Source of the DNA: Promethearchaeota archaeon
GTDB lineage: Archaea > Asgardarchaeota > Lokiarchaeia > Sigyniarchaeales > SOKP01
DNA: 64,000 bases
Direction of reading: 5' to 3'
Assembly (NCBI GenBank): GCA_016840165.1
Contig: JAEOSU010000072.1
Location: 248,001 to 312,000, forward strand
Shown here: positions 17,033 through 27,172 of the stretch, in pieces
Numbering within the stretch: position 1 is the first letter of the stretch
Layout of the letters: every line of letters begins with the position of its first letter
Translations under genes and position numbers: made by a program
The notes under the pieces: model-generated
Seen by the model: the letters and a program-made list of their open reading frames with translations, nothing else
Databases searched by the model: none
Told to the model about the DNA's origin: nothing

Positions 17033-18235
17033 ATGGAAAATGTAAGGAATAAAATTGAAAAATATCTTGATTCAGAATCGAGAATAATCTCTACCACAAT
17101 TATTGAAGAGAGAAATAAAATAGTATACACTTCAGATAATTGGGACATATCTGATGATTTAGACTCAATCAATTCCTTATGGGAGTTAGAGAAGCATGGA
17201 GAATTGATAGTTAATAAAATTAAATATAAAATTATACAAATGTCCTCTGAAAAATTAGTGGCTATGAATTTGGAAGGTAAAGGGAGTCTTATTGGTTTTA
17301 AAGATGATGAACGTAGAATTATCTCTAGAGTGGAACCAGGTGATGCTGCTTTTATAGGGTTAATGGAATCTTCGAGGACATTGGGAAGGCTTCGTAAAAA
17401 GGATCCTTATCTCGATCCTAATACTAAGTTAGGTAAAATAAACGATGTTATATGGGCAACACCAAAAGTGTTACTTAATGACACCTATAATTTACAGAGA
17501 TTAGGATTATTAAAAGTTGGATTAACCCTGGATGAGGCAAAAGTCTATTTAGCTTTACTACAAAGTGGTGAAGATGGAGAAAAAGTTGGAAATCTAAATA
17601 AACAATTGGAAATAAAGAGAACAACAATATACCGAATAATAGATCGATTAATAAACAAGGGATGGGTATATAAGTTAATGGAAAGACCAACAGGTACAAC
17701 ATTATATATAGCTAAGCCACTAAATGAATTTATCGATGACATTATCGAGGAAAAAGAAGAAGAACTAAGAATACTAAAGAGCTTCCGATTTGTGATGGGA
17801 GAAAGTTCAGAAAATGGTTGGATTGACTTTTCCAGAGAGAATGATACATTGGGATTGATTGGACTAGAGAAAGATTGTGGTCTGATTGTATTCGAATATG
17901 ATGAGATTGTTAAGGAAAAAGTGATTATTCAGGCTGCTTTACAATTATCCTATGAAAGATTAAAGAAACATTTACAACTGGATTCAAATGAAAAAAAAAA
18001 TATTAATCAGGACATTGAGGATATCAAAATTACGAATATTAATATAAATGAGTATTTTGGAGCTAATATGTATATTAGATTTAAAGAAGGGACAAAAAGC
18101 GCGAATAATGTGGGCAATGACTGGATTTTATTGACAAAACATGTCGCGATTCCTATTGAAGATAAAATTTATGTAATTTGGGGTTCTGAGGAAAAATTTC
18201 CAATATTATTAAGCATAATTTTAAAGATAAGATAA
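17033..18235 (+). CDS. TrmB-type winged-helix regulator with an N-terminal roadblock-like domain
   Basis: The 400-residue protein has three parts. Residues 1-115 form an alpha/beta domain (IISTTIIEERNKIVYTSD, KIIQMSSEKLVAMNLEGKGSLIGF) that may be roadblock/longin-like; this is weak. Residues 155-235 are a TrmB winged helix: LTLDEAKVYLALLQSGE, IKRTTIYRIIDRLINKGWVYK. The rest is a mixed domain that may bind a ligand. A GAGG ribosome binding site precedes the ATG. It lies 46 bases after the actin gene on the same strand and could be co-transcribed, which would link actin expression and a regulator. TrmB members usually sense sugars. Confidence 0.65.
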   Translation: MENVRNKIEKYLDSESRIISTTIIEERNKIVYTSDNWDISDDLDSINSLWELEKHGELIVNKIKYKIIQMSSEKLVAMNLEGKGSLIGFKDDERRIISRVEPGDAAFIGLMESSRTLGRLRKKDPYLDPNTKLGKINDVIWATPKVLLNDTYNLQRLGLLKVGLTLDEAKVYLALLQSGEDGEKVGNLNKQLEIKRTTIYRIIDRLINKGWVYKLMERPTGTTLYIAKPLNEFIDDIIEEKEEELRILKSFRFVMGESSENGWIDFSRENDTLGLIGLEKDCGLIVFEYDEIVKEKVIIQAALQLSYERLKKHLQLDSNEKKNINQDIEDIKITNININEYFGANMYIRFKEGTKSANNVGNDWILLTKHVAIPIEDKIYVIWGSEEKFPILLSIILKIR

Positions 18236-18700
18236 CTAAAAAATAAGGATTTCAGGATGCTTTTTCGCTTCCTCATAGATAGGTCCCGAAGTAATAAACC
18301 CAAGAGCTAAACCACTACCTCTTGCAACTAAAAGTTTTTTATTTATCTTAATATTGAAAGCATCTAGCAAATTTTCTGTTAGCTTAATAGATTTCTCCTT
18401 CTTTATATTTACCCAAGAGAATATCCTGTTATTAATTTTTTTTATCGCTCCCTCATTTATCTTATAATTTAATAAATCAGGGTATTTGGTTAATAAATTT
18501 CCTATTGGTGTGTCTGCTAAAAGACGTTTAGAACTCAATCCAAAGCCACCTGATTTTTTACTCCCAGACATTAGAATGGCTTTTTCATCATTAATGAAAC
18601 CATATTCCAAGTAAGCTTCATCAGGTATGAATATATCTCTATTAATTCTAACTATTGTCCATCCAAATACGTATTTTCCACCTTTAACAAGTTGAGGCAT
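18236..18700 (-). CDS. Conserved hypothetical protein
   Basis: This 154-residue protein has no domain I can name. It has the look of a conserved family: the N-terminal beta region KGGKYVFGWTIVRINRDIFIPDEAYLEYG resembles a swapped-hairpin (AbrB-like) element, followed by a Ser/Gly loop MSGSKKSGGFG and a C-terminal LLVARGSGLALGFITSGPIYEEAKKHPEI. It has no signal peptide or membrane segment. It ends exactly next to the end of the TrmB-type gene (convergent, no gap) and lies downstream of the chelatase genes on the same strand, 55 bases after cobN. Confidence 0.5.
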   Translation of the reverse strand: MPQLVKGGKYVFGWTIVRINRDIFIPDEAYLEYGFINDEKAILMSGSKKSGGFGLSSKRLLADTPIGNLLTKYPDLLNYKINEGAIKKINNRIFSWVNIKKEKSIKLTENLLDAFNIKINKKLLVARGSGLALGFITSGPIYEEAKKHPEILIF

Positions 18701-18755
18701 AAAATTATATCTCTTATATATTTAGTTTTCAATTTATTATATTAATTTACCAGAG

Positions 18756-21700
18756 TTAGTATTTCAATTCTACCCAATTTTCCAACTCAAGATAAAGCTT
18801 TTTTAGATTGTTAATTTGATCATCATTCGCTTCCCAATAACCCCTATTATTCGCTTGAAGCATATTTTTTATGATGTCCATCATCGCAAAACGGTTATTT
18901 TCTTCTAATAAATCTCTCAACTCTGCATTTTCTATGTATTGATCATAAGCTTTATCCCAAATCCAGTTATCTACTTTATGTGTCGTGGCAGATAGCCCTA
19001 GAAAATTCTCCACACGCTCTGCAACTTTTTGCCCACCATGGTATTTATGCTTTAGGAGAGTTTTAATCCACTTAGGGTTTAATGAACGAGTTATTGCTCC
19101 TTCCTTGATGCTCTCTTCAAGGCGTTGTACTTTTATTTTTTTAGAAGAAGAATCTGCGATATAAATATTTGCTTCCTTCCCACTTAGTTCCTTATAAGTA
19201 CGTGCTAAACCACCAGTGAATTCATAGTAATGATCTAAGTCTGTAATAGAATATTCGCTCGAATCGCGAATTTGACTCATGATTTCAACTTCATTAATAG
19301 TTTGAGAAAAATTTTCAACCAACTGCTTTACTTTTTGGTTTTTCATATAAGCAAAACTCATGTTTCTTATATAATCCTCCGCTAATTCTTTTTCATCTCC
19401 CCATTTTCCAGCAGAGATAATCTCAGTTAAATTGGTATTGTATTTGCCTGGAGGTGGACCAAACACTCGAGCTTTCGCATTCTCTAATCCTTTTTGTTGC
19501 ATTGTTAAGACTGATTTCTTTACGAAGTTCTGATTAACATCCTCATCTAATTCTGCTACTAATTCTATTGCTTTATTGATTAACTCTAAATGATAGGGAA
19601 AAGTATCACGAAAAATTCCGCATATTGTGATAAGAACATTTATTCGTGGATGCAGCATCTCCTCTAAAGGTATAACTTCTAATTCAGTAGTCCAGATGGA
19701 TTTATTCTTGACGGGTCTTACACCTAAATAATTAAAGATCTGACCTATAGTCTCTCCTCCAGTTTTCATGGTTTCAAAAGCCCAAAGCACAACACTCACG
19801 GACTTGGGCCATTCTTTATTATTATTTTGATAATCTTGGAGGAGTTTTTCTGCTATCTCATTACCACGAGTTAATGCTGTCGAATTAGGAATGAGCCGGG
19901 GGTCAAATCCATAAGAATTTTTCCCAGTTGGAAAAATATGTGGTGAACGAATAGGATCACCCCCTAACCCTGGTTCAATATATCCACCTTCCAAAGCATG
20001 GATAATATTATCCAATTCTAACGTATCATCGATTTTAAATATTAACTCTCGCATCCAATCAATCGTATACTCTATTAAGTCATCCTTGGTGTCAATGTAA
20101 GAAGTCAATTCATTTTTAATATCATTAAAGGACTTGTCTAAAGATAAAAATTCATAAGATTCATCTATAAATCTATCAAGCAATTCAGTGTCAAGAATAT
20201 GATTATCAATTTTGAAATAGAATAAAAAATCTTCTATATATGAGGGTTTCTCCGTAGAATGAAGGATAATGTTTTTTAGAAGATCTTTTTTCTGATCATC
20301 TGTATAGTGAATTCCTAAAGAATGCAATCCCATAGGAATTATTTCTTGTTTGTAATTATAGAGTTTATCCTCTAATTCAGAAATAGTACTATATTCAATA
20401 TTCATTTGCTTAGCCAATTCTCTGATCTCCTGACTTAAGTCACCAATCCTAACATCATTTTGTTCGAATTTAGGATTATTTTCTGAATTAAAGGAGATTC
20501 TTTGATATTCAGAGATTAATTCTTCTAATTTCTCAAATTCATCATAAAGACCCGATTCTTGAAATGTGGGTCCCGCATGGTTAATAATAAGTGCATTCCC
20601 TCTTCTCTTGGCAATCGCAGACTCACTAGTATTAGTTATGTGATAATAATATATATTGGGAAGAGTTCCTATTAATTTCAAATTAAAGTCATGAATCCAG
20701 CCAGCACATTCTTTCCCCGGGAGAAATTCTTCAGTTCCATGAGTTCCTACATGGATTAGGACATCGACGTCTAAATTCTTTTCAAGATAATGATAGAAAG
20801 CTAAATATTGATGGTGAGGGGGCAAATTTTTATCATGGTATTCATTACTATCTCCCGAAACTCTACTTCTTGATGGTTGGATACAGAGATATATATTACC
20901 AAAAGAAATTATTGGCAATCTAATATGAGAATTAGCAAGCATTATATCTCCCGGTGGTTCACCCCAAAATTGAATAACTTCTTGTTGTTGCTCTAAAGGA
21001 AGAGTATGAAAGTAATGAATATAATCTTGAAGATTTAGCTCTGCACCTTTGTAATCCTTAACATTAGTATATTTTGGTAAATTTACTACCCCATAATTCA
21101 CTAATAATTCCATAAGATTATGTTCAATAGAAAAATCTTCGATGTAATATCCTTCCTGAATCATTTTTGTTATTAATTGCTTAATTGATTCTGAAACGTC
21201 TAGATATGCAGCATTTCCAATTTTATCTTCTCCTGGAGGGTAATTATATACAATAATCGCGATTTTTTTGTCTTGATTTTTTTTTATTCTTAGTTGCAGC
21301 CATTTTTTAATTCTTTCGCAATATAATGCAATACTTTCTTCTAATGGTTTGACTTCAAGAATATTAGAATTTATTTTCTCCGAAAAACCTAAATCCTCAA
21401 GTAACCCAACAGTAGTCATTTCTATTCGACCATCTAATTCAGGCATGACTATGGCTATAACTTGATTGATAGGAATAATGCCCTCCTTTGATTTAAAGTA
21501 CTCTTCAAATGTAATATCATATTGAATAATTGGATTAAATTGGGGAATATCCATTTTCTTAAATAAATCGAGAGTAGTTATACCATTACCACCAAAGGGT
21601 CCACCATTCAATTGAAAATATTGAAGATTAATAACTGCACTGACTAAACATCTTCCATTGGTAAAGAATAAGGTTTCATAAGCATCAATATTTGTTAATA

Positions 21701-22565
21701 CATCAGAAAAAATGGGAAGTAAATTGAATTCGGATAAGTTCCTCATAAATTCTTTCACGATAGGAAGAGATTGTTCAAAATACAAACCTCCATAATAAAA
21801 TATACCAACAGTTTGTTTTTTGGGGTCATAATTAATTTTTTGAAAATATTCTTCAGAAGTTTGAAAATATTCGCTTAGGAGGGGATCGTAAATACCATAT
21901 GGTGGAATTTTTTTTGGTTTCTCAACTTGAAGGTTCTTATATCCAAGATAGTGTTTTAAAAGGAAGAGTATCATATTTTTATGGTTTACCGCAATACCAC
22001 CTAAACCATGTACCCAGTAATCCATCATCATAACCCAATATCGAGCATGTCTTAAAGTCTTTACAGGAAAAACTTTACCTAAAAAACCTAAGAATTTCGT
22101 CATTCTTTGACCAAATCGTACTGCTTTGGTCAAATCAGGAATTTCATCGATATTGTATCCATCACTACTTGGGGAGGGAATTTTTCGTGCTTGAAATGAT
22201 CCCATTTTAGTTAGACCTCTTATTTCACTATTCCCCCCGACTAACGCAACAATTTCTTTAGTTTCAAATAAATTAGGATTTTCTTCCTCCATCTTTCTAT
22301 AAGTTTTAACCAAGATTTCAACTGTAGGAGAATTTCCACGAATATCTAATAACATTATATCAGATTTATAGATGGAGGTAATTAATTCCTCTTCTGGAAT
22401 CTTTCCAGAGTCCAAATCATTTAAGAAATAAATTTTAAATTCGAAAAGTTTACCTAATTCTTTATATAGTTCATCAATTGCTTCAGTTAACCACTTTAAA
22501 AAAACAGACGTTGTAATTAAGGATATTTGAGGCAATTGTTTAGTATTTGGATTCGTTGAATTCAT
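18756..22565 (-). CDS. cobN: Cobaltochelatase CobN / magnesium chelatase H-type subunit
   Basis: The 1269-residue protein has the usual length and order of the CobN/BchH family: an N-terminal flavodoxin-like region with DIMLLDIRGNSP, a central conserved block with VLIHVGTHGTEEFLPGKE and HQYLAFYHYLEK, and a C-terminal block with LWAFETMKTGGETIGQIFNYLGVRPV and RVFGPPPGKYNTN. This is the tetrapyrrole-binding subunit that inserts cobalt (or magnesium or nickel) using an ATPase partner. The partner gene is immediately upstream with two bases between stop and start. Cobalt for corrinoid synthesis is preferred since the window has corrinoid proteins and no chlorophyll genes. Confidence 0.85.
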   Translation of the reverse strand: MNSTNPNTKQLPQISLITTSVFLKWLTEAIDELYKELGKLFEFKIYFLNDLDSGKIPEEELITSIYKSDIMLLDIRGNSPTVEILVKTYRKMEEENPNLFETKEIVALVGGNSEIRGLTKMGSFQARKIPSPSSDGYNIDEIPDLTKAVRFGQRMTKFLGFLGKVFPVKTLRHARYWVMMMDYWVHGLGGIAVNHKNMILFLLKHYLGYKNLQVEKPKKIPPYGIYDPLLSEYFQTSEEYFQKINYDPKKQTVGIFYYGGLYFEQSLPIVKEFMRNLSEFNLLPIFSDVLTNIDAYETLFFTNGRCLVSAVINLQYFQLNGGPFGGNGITTLDLFKKMDIPQFNPIIQYDITFEEYFKSKEGIIPINQVIAIVMPELDGRIEMTTVGLLEDLGFSEKINSNILEVKPLEESIALYCERIKKWLQLRIKKNQDKKIAIIVYNYPPGEDKIGNAAYLDVSESIKQLITKMIQEGYYIEDFSIEHNLMELLVNYGVVNLPKYTNVKDYKGAELNLQDYIHYFHTLPLEQQQEVIQFWGEPPGDIMLANSHIRLPIISFGNIYLCIQPSRSRVSGDSNEYHDKNLPPHHQYLAFYHYLEKNLDVDVLIHVGTHGTEEFLPGKECAGWIHDFNLKLIGTLPNIYYYHITNTSESAIAKRRGNALIINHAGPTFQESGLYDEFEKLEELISEYQRISFNSENNPKFEQNDVRIGDLSQEIRELAKQMNIEYSTISELEDKLYNYKQEIIPMGLHSLGIHYTDDQKKDLLKNIILHSTEKPSYIEDFLFYFKIDNHILDTELLDRFIDESYEFLSLDKSFNDIKNELTSYIDTKDDLIEYTIDWMRELIFKIDDTLELDNIIHALEGGYIEPGLGGDPIRSPHIFPTGKNSYGFDPRLIPNSTALTRGNEIAEKLLQDYQNNNKEWPKSVSVVLWAFETMKTGGETIGQIFNYLGVRPVKNKSIWTTELEVIPLEEMLHPRINVLITICGIFRDTFPYHLELINKAIELVAELDEDVNQNFVKKSVLTMQQKGLENAKARVFGPPPGKYNTNLTEIISAGKWGDEKELAEDYIRNMSFAYMKNQKVKQLVENFSQTINEVEIMSQIRDSSEYSITDLDHYYEFTGGLARTYKELSGKEANIYIADSSSKKIKVQRLEESIKEGAITRSLNPKWIKTLLKHKYHGGQKVAERVENFLGLSATTHKVDNWIWDKAYDQYIENAELRDLLEENNRFAMMDIIKNMLQANNRGYWEANDDQINNLKKLYLELENWVELKY

Positions 22566-22567
22566 TA

Positions 22568-24547
22568 TTATTCACGCTTATTATGAACTAATCCTTCACT
22601 TTCCAACACACTACTCACGTTTTCTTGATTCATGTTGCTTATGTGATAGTACAATGCATTGGACGCTTCTGCAAATTTTTTATTGATTCCAAGTTTCACA
22701 TCTGTCGCTTCCGTATCAATTATTATCATATCGATGCCATTTTTTGTTATTTCCTTGCCAATATTCATTATATCTTTAATTGGATCTTTAAAAAATACAT
22801 TTCCTCGGGCATCAGAAATAAGAATAATCAATGGGATATATCCTGTACTCTTTCTCTTTTCTTCAAGAGCAATATTTAAGGCTTTACTTAAACCTGTGAC
22901 CAATGGGGTTGTACCCCCCGTTGGGACCTCTTTTAATAACTTATATGCTAAATCAGTACTTCTTGTTGGAGGTAGAATTACTTCAGCATCATCTCCTCGG
23001 AAAACCACCAAAGATACTTTATCACGGTATACATAATTAGATTGGAGTAGAGAAAAAATTACCCCTTTTACAGCTTGCATTCTATCGTTTGCACCCATTG
23101 AACCGGAAGCGTCGACACAAAAAATAATTAAGTAGCTAGATTTCCCAATCCTTCTTTTAACGTGTATATGCTCTTCTCTAACTTTTAATTTGTCACCATT
23201 TTTAACTGCTTCTTTATTCTCAGATTCTAATGCTGCTGTGTTAAGAGTTTGTAATACTGCGATGTCTGCAGAACTTGTAAAATTGAAATTTTTAGGCTTT
23301 TGACCACTAATATATTTTCCTTTCTTATCTTGGGTAGGATGGAGTAATCTTTGTCCGGAAGTATTCATTTGCTTTTTCATTCTTTTCTTTTCCAAAACTC
23401 TATCTGCATTAATGGATGTATCGATGTCAAAAGTTCGTTCTTTTATATTATTAATCATTTTTTCATTAATTTCCTTTGAATCAGGGGGAAGAGTAGCTTG
23501 TTCTTCTAGTTGCTGCTCCTCATTAAACATCTTATCGATTTCCTCTTCATCGATAACATTTTCTTCAAAGGGAAGTTTTCTTAAACGGTGAGCTAAAGCT
23601 AACTTAGCTGCAATTTTAATGTCATCATCAACTACTTCTTTCCTTCCATTAAAGGCCGCAATTGTTTTAGCAGTTATGTTAATGGTAATATCTGCGCGAT
23701 GACTATCAATCTCTAATTGTACAGAAAGTTGAGCGATTTTCTTTAGTTGCTCTTCTGAAATTTGAACATTATCAATAATTTTGCGAGCATTCACAATTTT
23801 TTCTCTCAAAATTTTTTGCTCATGCTCGAATCTATCGTGGAACTCATGAGGATCAATGTGATATTGCTCAGAATATTTAATTATTAGAACGCGCTTATCA
23901 ATATCTAATATTGGTTTTGCTTCTACACTTAGACCAAATCGATCTAAAAGCTGGGGTCGTAAATTTCCTTCTTCGGGATTCATTGTTCCAACTAAAATAA
24001 AGTTGGAGGGATGATGAATACTTATTCCTTCACGTTCAATTATGTTTATCCCCATGGCGGCACTGTCTAATAACACATCTGCAACATTATCCGCAAGCAA
24101 GTTAACTTCGTCAATATAGAGAATATTCCTATTCGCTTCAGCTAAAATTCCTGGTTCAAGAGCTTTTAATCCCTCTTCTAAAGCTTTTTTTATATCTATA
24201 GTTCCAACCACTCTATCTTCGGTTGCATTAATAGGGAGATTGATTACTCTCATCTTTCGTGATTCTATGTCACTTTCATCTAATTTATTTTCGATAATTT
24301 TATGTTGACACGCATGACATGATTCTTTTAAATTATCAGGATTACAATTGAAAGGACAATCTTTAATAATTTTGATTTCGGGGAGTAAATCTGCCAATGC
24401 TCTGACTGCAGTTGATTTTGCTGTTCCTTTCGTTCCTTTAATTAGTACACCTCCAATTTTAGGATTGATCGCATTTAAAATCAGCGCAAGTTTCATTAAA
24501 TCTTGTCCTACTATTGCAGTAAAAGGATATGTTTTAAAGTGAGTCAT
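22568..24547 (-). CDS. ChlI-ChlD fusion, ATPase subunit of the metal chelatase
   Basis: The 659-residue protein combines an AAA+ ATPase (Walker [10 protein letters not shown] near 38-46; Walker [11 protein letters not shown] near 145; Arg-rich sensor 2) with a C-terminal von Willebrand A domain whose MIDAS is DASGS (near 475), with GGTTP and SDARGN. A Cys group CPFNC/CHAC in the ATPase domain is common in archaeal members. This arrangement is the BchI-BchD (CobS/T-like) motor that drives CobN-type chelatases with ATP. It is the first gene of a two-gene operon with cobN. Confidence 0.85.
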   Translation of the reverse strand: MTHFKTYPFTAIVGQDLMKLALILNAINPKIGGVLIKGTKGTAKSTAVRALADLLPEIKIIKDCPFNCNPDNLKESCHACQHKIIENKLDESDIESRKMRVINLPINATEDRVVGTIDIKKALEEGLKALEPGILAEANRNILYIDEVNLLADNVADVLLDSAAMGINIIEREGISIHHPSNFILVGTMNPEEGNLRPQLLDRFGLSVEAKPILDIDKRVLIIKYSEQYHIDPHEFHDRFEHEQKILREKIVNARKIIDNVQISEEQLKKIAQLSVQLEIDSHRADITINITAKTIAAFNGRKEVVDDDIKIAAKLALAHRLRKLPFEENVIDEEEIDKMFNEEQQLEEQATLPPDSKEINEKMINNIKERTFDIDTSINADRVLEKKRMKKQMNTSGQRLLHPTQDKKGKYISGQKPKNFNFTSSADIAVLQTLNTAALESENKEAVKNGDKLKVREEHIHVKRRIGKSSYLIIFCVDASGSMGANDRMQAVKGVIFSLLQSNYVYRDKVSLVVFRGDDAEVILPPTRSTDLAYKLLKEVPTGGTTPLVTGLSKALNIALEEKRKSTGYIPLIILISDARGNVFFKDPIKDIMNIGKEITKNGIDMIIIDTEATDVKLGINKKFAEASNALYYHISNMNQENVSSVLESEGLVHNKRE

Positions 24548-24669
24548 TTTTAATCGTTTTGACTTATAGATTCAAACTTAATATTTTTTTATTATTTTTT
24601 CATACTCTATAAAAATTAGCAAATAATCGTTAAAAAAATTACTTTTTTTAAAATATAATTTTACATAAT

Positions 24670-25275
24670 CTATGTTCTTTCCATCTTCAGCTCATTTTTG
24701 AGCTCTTGATAAAATCGATCTATAATCTCATGTCGTTTTTGAGCAAACTCTTTTGATATATCTAAAAAAAGTTGTTCTATTAGTATCAGAATCTTATTCT
24801 CAAGATGCTTAAGGACATCTTGAATCGTTCCATCCATTCTTGTTGTATAACCTATGGTTCTATATAAACCAATCGCTCCGAGGGCATCTAATTTATCCAC
24901 ATCTGACAAAATTTTAGCTTCGAGGGTTTTTGGGAGTTTCTGACTTGAAAAGGAGTGAGCATGAATACAATGAATTATATTCTCAAAGTCAGTTTTGATA
25001 AATATAAAATCTATAGTTTGAAGGTATTTTGATGCTAAATTTGCCGAAATCTCAGCATGATTTTTATTTCTATGTTTAAAATCCTCAGAAAATCTGCCAA
25101 TATCATGTAAAAGGGCAGCAATTTCTAAGACAAACAAGTTTGCACCCAACTTTTTGCCAATTTCGATGCACATATGATGCACACGTTCAGTATGACCATA
25201 ACCGTGAATATCATCATAAGGAATGTGTTTAAGAGTATAGTTCTTAATCTCTTCTAAGAGTTCTTGTTGATTCAT
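24670..25275 (-). CDS. HD-domain phosphohydrolase
   Basis: This 201-residue soluble protein has the HD metal site in order: His in GYGHTERVHHM (near 25), HD in AALLHDIGRF (near 53), His in KNHAEIS, and a late Asp in LSDVDKLDALG (near 125). This layout matches the YfbR/YedJ-type HD hydrolases acting on nucleotides. It is 108 bases upstream (5'-side on the plus map) of the acyl-CoA ligase gene end, same strand, but with a 100-base gap, so operon membership is not clear. Substrate unknown. Confidence 0.75.
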   Translation of the reverse strand: MNQQELLEEIKNYTLKHIPYDDIHGYGHTERVHHMCIEIGKKLGANLFVLEIAALLHDIGRFSEDFKHRNKNHAEISANLASKYLQTIDFIFIKTDFENIIHCIHAHSFSSQKLPKTLEAKILSDVDKLDALGAIGLYRTIGYTTRMDGTIQDVLKHLENKILILIEQLFLDISKEFAQKRHEIIDRFYQELKNELKMERT

Positions 25276-25383
25276 TGATCTTAATTAGTAAATTGTTAAT
25301 CAATTTGAATAGTTAATATAAAAAATAAAAGTAAAATAGATTAAATAAAGCTAGAATTTATTTTTAATCTTAAAAGAAATGGT

Positions 25384-27069
25384 TTAAACTTCTTCTCCTC
25401 TTCTTCTCGCTTCTATCTCCTTAAGATCTTTCCTTAAAACTTTACCTACTAATGTTTCAGGAAGTTCTTTTCTAAATTCTATGAATTTAGGAATTTTATA
25501 AGGTGCTAAGACTTGACGGCAAAATTCCTTTATCTCTGCCTTCATTTCATCAGATTCTTTATACCCATCCTTAAGTACAATATAGGCTTTCACTTTTTCG
25601 CTCCCAGGAAGGTTGGGATCGGGAAGTCCAATAACTGCTGCGTTCTCTATAGCTTCATTTTCAAATAGGACATCTTCAAGTTCTCTTGGATATACCTTGA
25701 ATCCACTAACATTTATCATGTCTTTCTTTCTGTCAACAATGTAGAAATATCCGTCCTCGTCCATTTTAGCAATGTCTCCAGTCAATAACCAACGATTTTT
25801 AATCTGGTTATCAGTTTCATCTGGTTTATTCCAATATCCTTTCATTACTTGAGGTCCCTTTATAATAATTTCTCCAGCTTCTCCAAGAGGAACAGATTGA
25901 GTATAATCATCAATTTTAACAATTTTAACCTCAGTGTCGGGAATTGGCATACCCACAGAACCTACTTTTCGTTCTCCCTTAAATGGATTAGTATGGGTAA
26001 CCGGTGAGGATTCAGTCATTCCATATCCCTCAAGAATTATTGCCCCAGTTCTTTCTTCAAATTCTTTCAATACTTCAGGAGGCATAGGTGCCGCACCAGT
26101 ATTACAAACCCGAATAGATCTTAAATCTTTCGCATAATCTTCAAGATCATCCCTTTCTAATAATCGCATATACATTGTAGGAACTCCAGGAAACATCGTT
26201 GCATTTGTAGTTTTAATTATTTCGAAGAGAGACTTTTGATCCCGAGGATCTGGGTTAAGTGCGATAGTAGAGCCTATTAATACATGCAGATTCATACACA
26301 CGGTTTGTCCATATATATGAAAAAGTGGAAGATTTGTTAGAATGGTTTCCTTTCCCTCTCGTAATTCACCTACTCCCCATACATTGACAGCAACTGCATT
26401 TGATACAAGATTGTAATGAGTGAGCATCGCGCCTTTAGGTAAACCAGTAGTTCCACCTGTATATTGTAAGCATGCTATATCTTCTTTAGCGTTAGTTGTA
26501 AAAGCTGGGGGATTTGGTTTAGTTTCGTCAATTAGGTTTAATAACTGTTTTGTACCGGATATTTCAGGCGGATTTCTTTTTGACATAGGAGAGTAATCTA
26601 GTACATTGGTAATTATTACGTGCCTTAATCGAGTTCTGTCTCTAATTTTACTGATTTTTTCAATTTGATTATCCCATGCAATTATAACTTCTGCTCCGGA
26701 ATCATTCAATTGGTAGGCCAACTCATGTTCTGTATGTAGAACACTACAAGCTGTGACTATCGCACCTGCTTTTAATATTCCATAATAACTTATAATAAAT
26801 TGAGGAAAATTTGGGATCATTATTGCCACGACATCCCCGTGTTTTACCCCGAGGTCTATTAAAGCAGTCGCCAATCTATCAGTAATATCATCTAATTTTT
26901 TATATGTAATTTTATTCTTCATAAACCAAATAGCAGTTCGGCCACCAAATTTATTTGCGGAATTCTTTAAGAATTCATATATATTAATCTCAGGATATTC
27001 AATGTGCGCTGGAACACCCTCATCATAGTTTTTTAACCATGGTTTTTGAGAATAAATATCTTCACTCAT
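25384..27069 (-). CDS. Acyl-CoA ligase (AMP-forming), FadD-like
   Basis: The 561-residue enzyme has the adenylate-forming signature LQYTGGTTGLPKGAMLTH near 200-217, the GYGMTES loop near 340, WLLTGDIAKMDEDGYFYIVDRKKDMI near 430-455, and the C-terminal catalytic Lys region ETLVGKVLRKDLKE. It activates a carboxylic acid, probably medium or long chain, to its CoA thioester via acyl-AMP. It lies 100 bases downstream of the HEAT protein and the Liv-type transporter on the same strand. That association suggests the transporter may bring in a carboxylic acid for this ligase. Confidence 0.85.
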   Translation of the reverse strand: MSEDIYSQKPWLKNYDEGVPAHIEYPEINIYEFLKNSANKFGGRTAIWFMKNKITYKKLDDITDRLATALIDLGVKHGDVVAIMIPNFPQFIISYYGILKAGAIVTACSVLHTEHELAYQLNDSGAEVIIAWDNQIEKISKIRDRTRLRHVIITNVLDYSPMSKRNPPEISGTKQLLNLIDETKPNPPAFTTNAKEDIACLQYTGGTTGLPKGAMLTHYNLVSNAVAVNVWGVGELREGKETILTNLPLFHIYGQTVCMNLHVLIGSTIALNPDPRDQKSLFEIIKTTNATMFPGVPTMYMRLLERDDLEDYAKDLRSIRVCNTGAAPMPPEVLKEFEERTGAIILEGYGMTESSPVTHTNPFKGERKVGSVGMPIPDTEVKIVKIDDYTQSVPLGEAGEIIIKGPQVMKGYWNKPDETDNQIKNRWLLTGDIAKMDEDGYFYIVDRKKDMINVSGFKVYPRELEDVLFENEAIENAAVIGLPDPNLPGSEKVKAYIVLKDGYKESDEMKAEIKEFCRQVLAPYKIPKFIEFRKELPETLVGKVLRKDLKEIEARRRGEEV

Positions 27070-27172
27070 ATTTTATTCACTTTATATGTCTTTATTTTTA
27101 ATATAAAACGTATATTATCTTATTAATTTTATTTTAAATCAAAAAAAGATAAAAAGAAATTTTATTACTAAC

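Noticed and set aside
18756..24547. Magnesium chelatase for chlorophyll synthesis
   Set aside because: Family members of both types look alike, but no other chlorophyll gene is present and corrinoid-dependent genes are, so cobalt is preferred.
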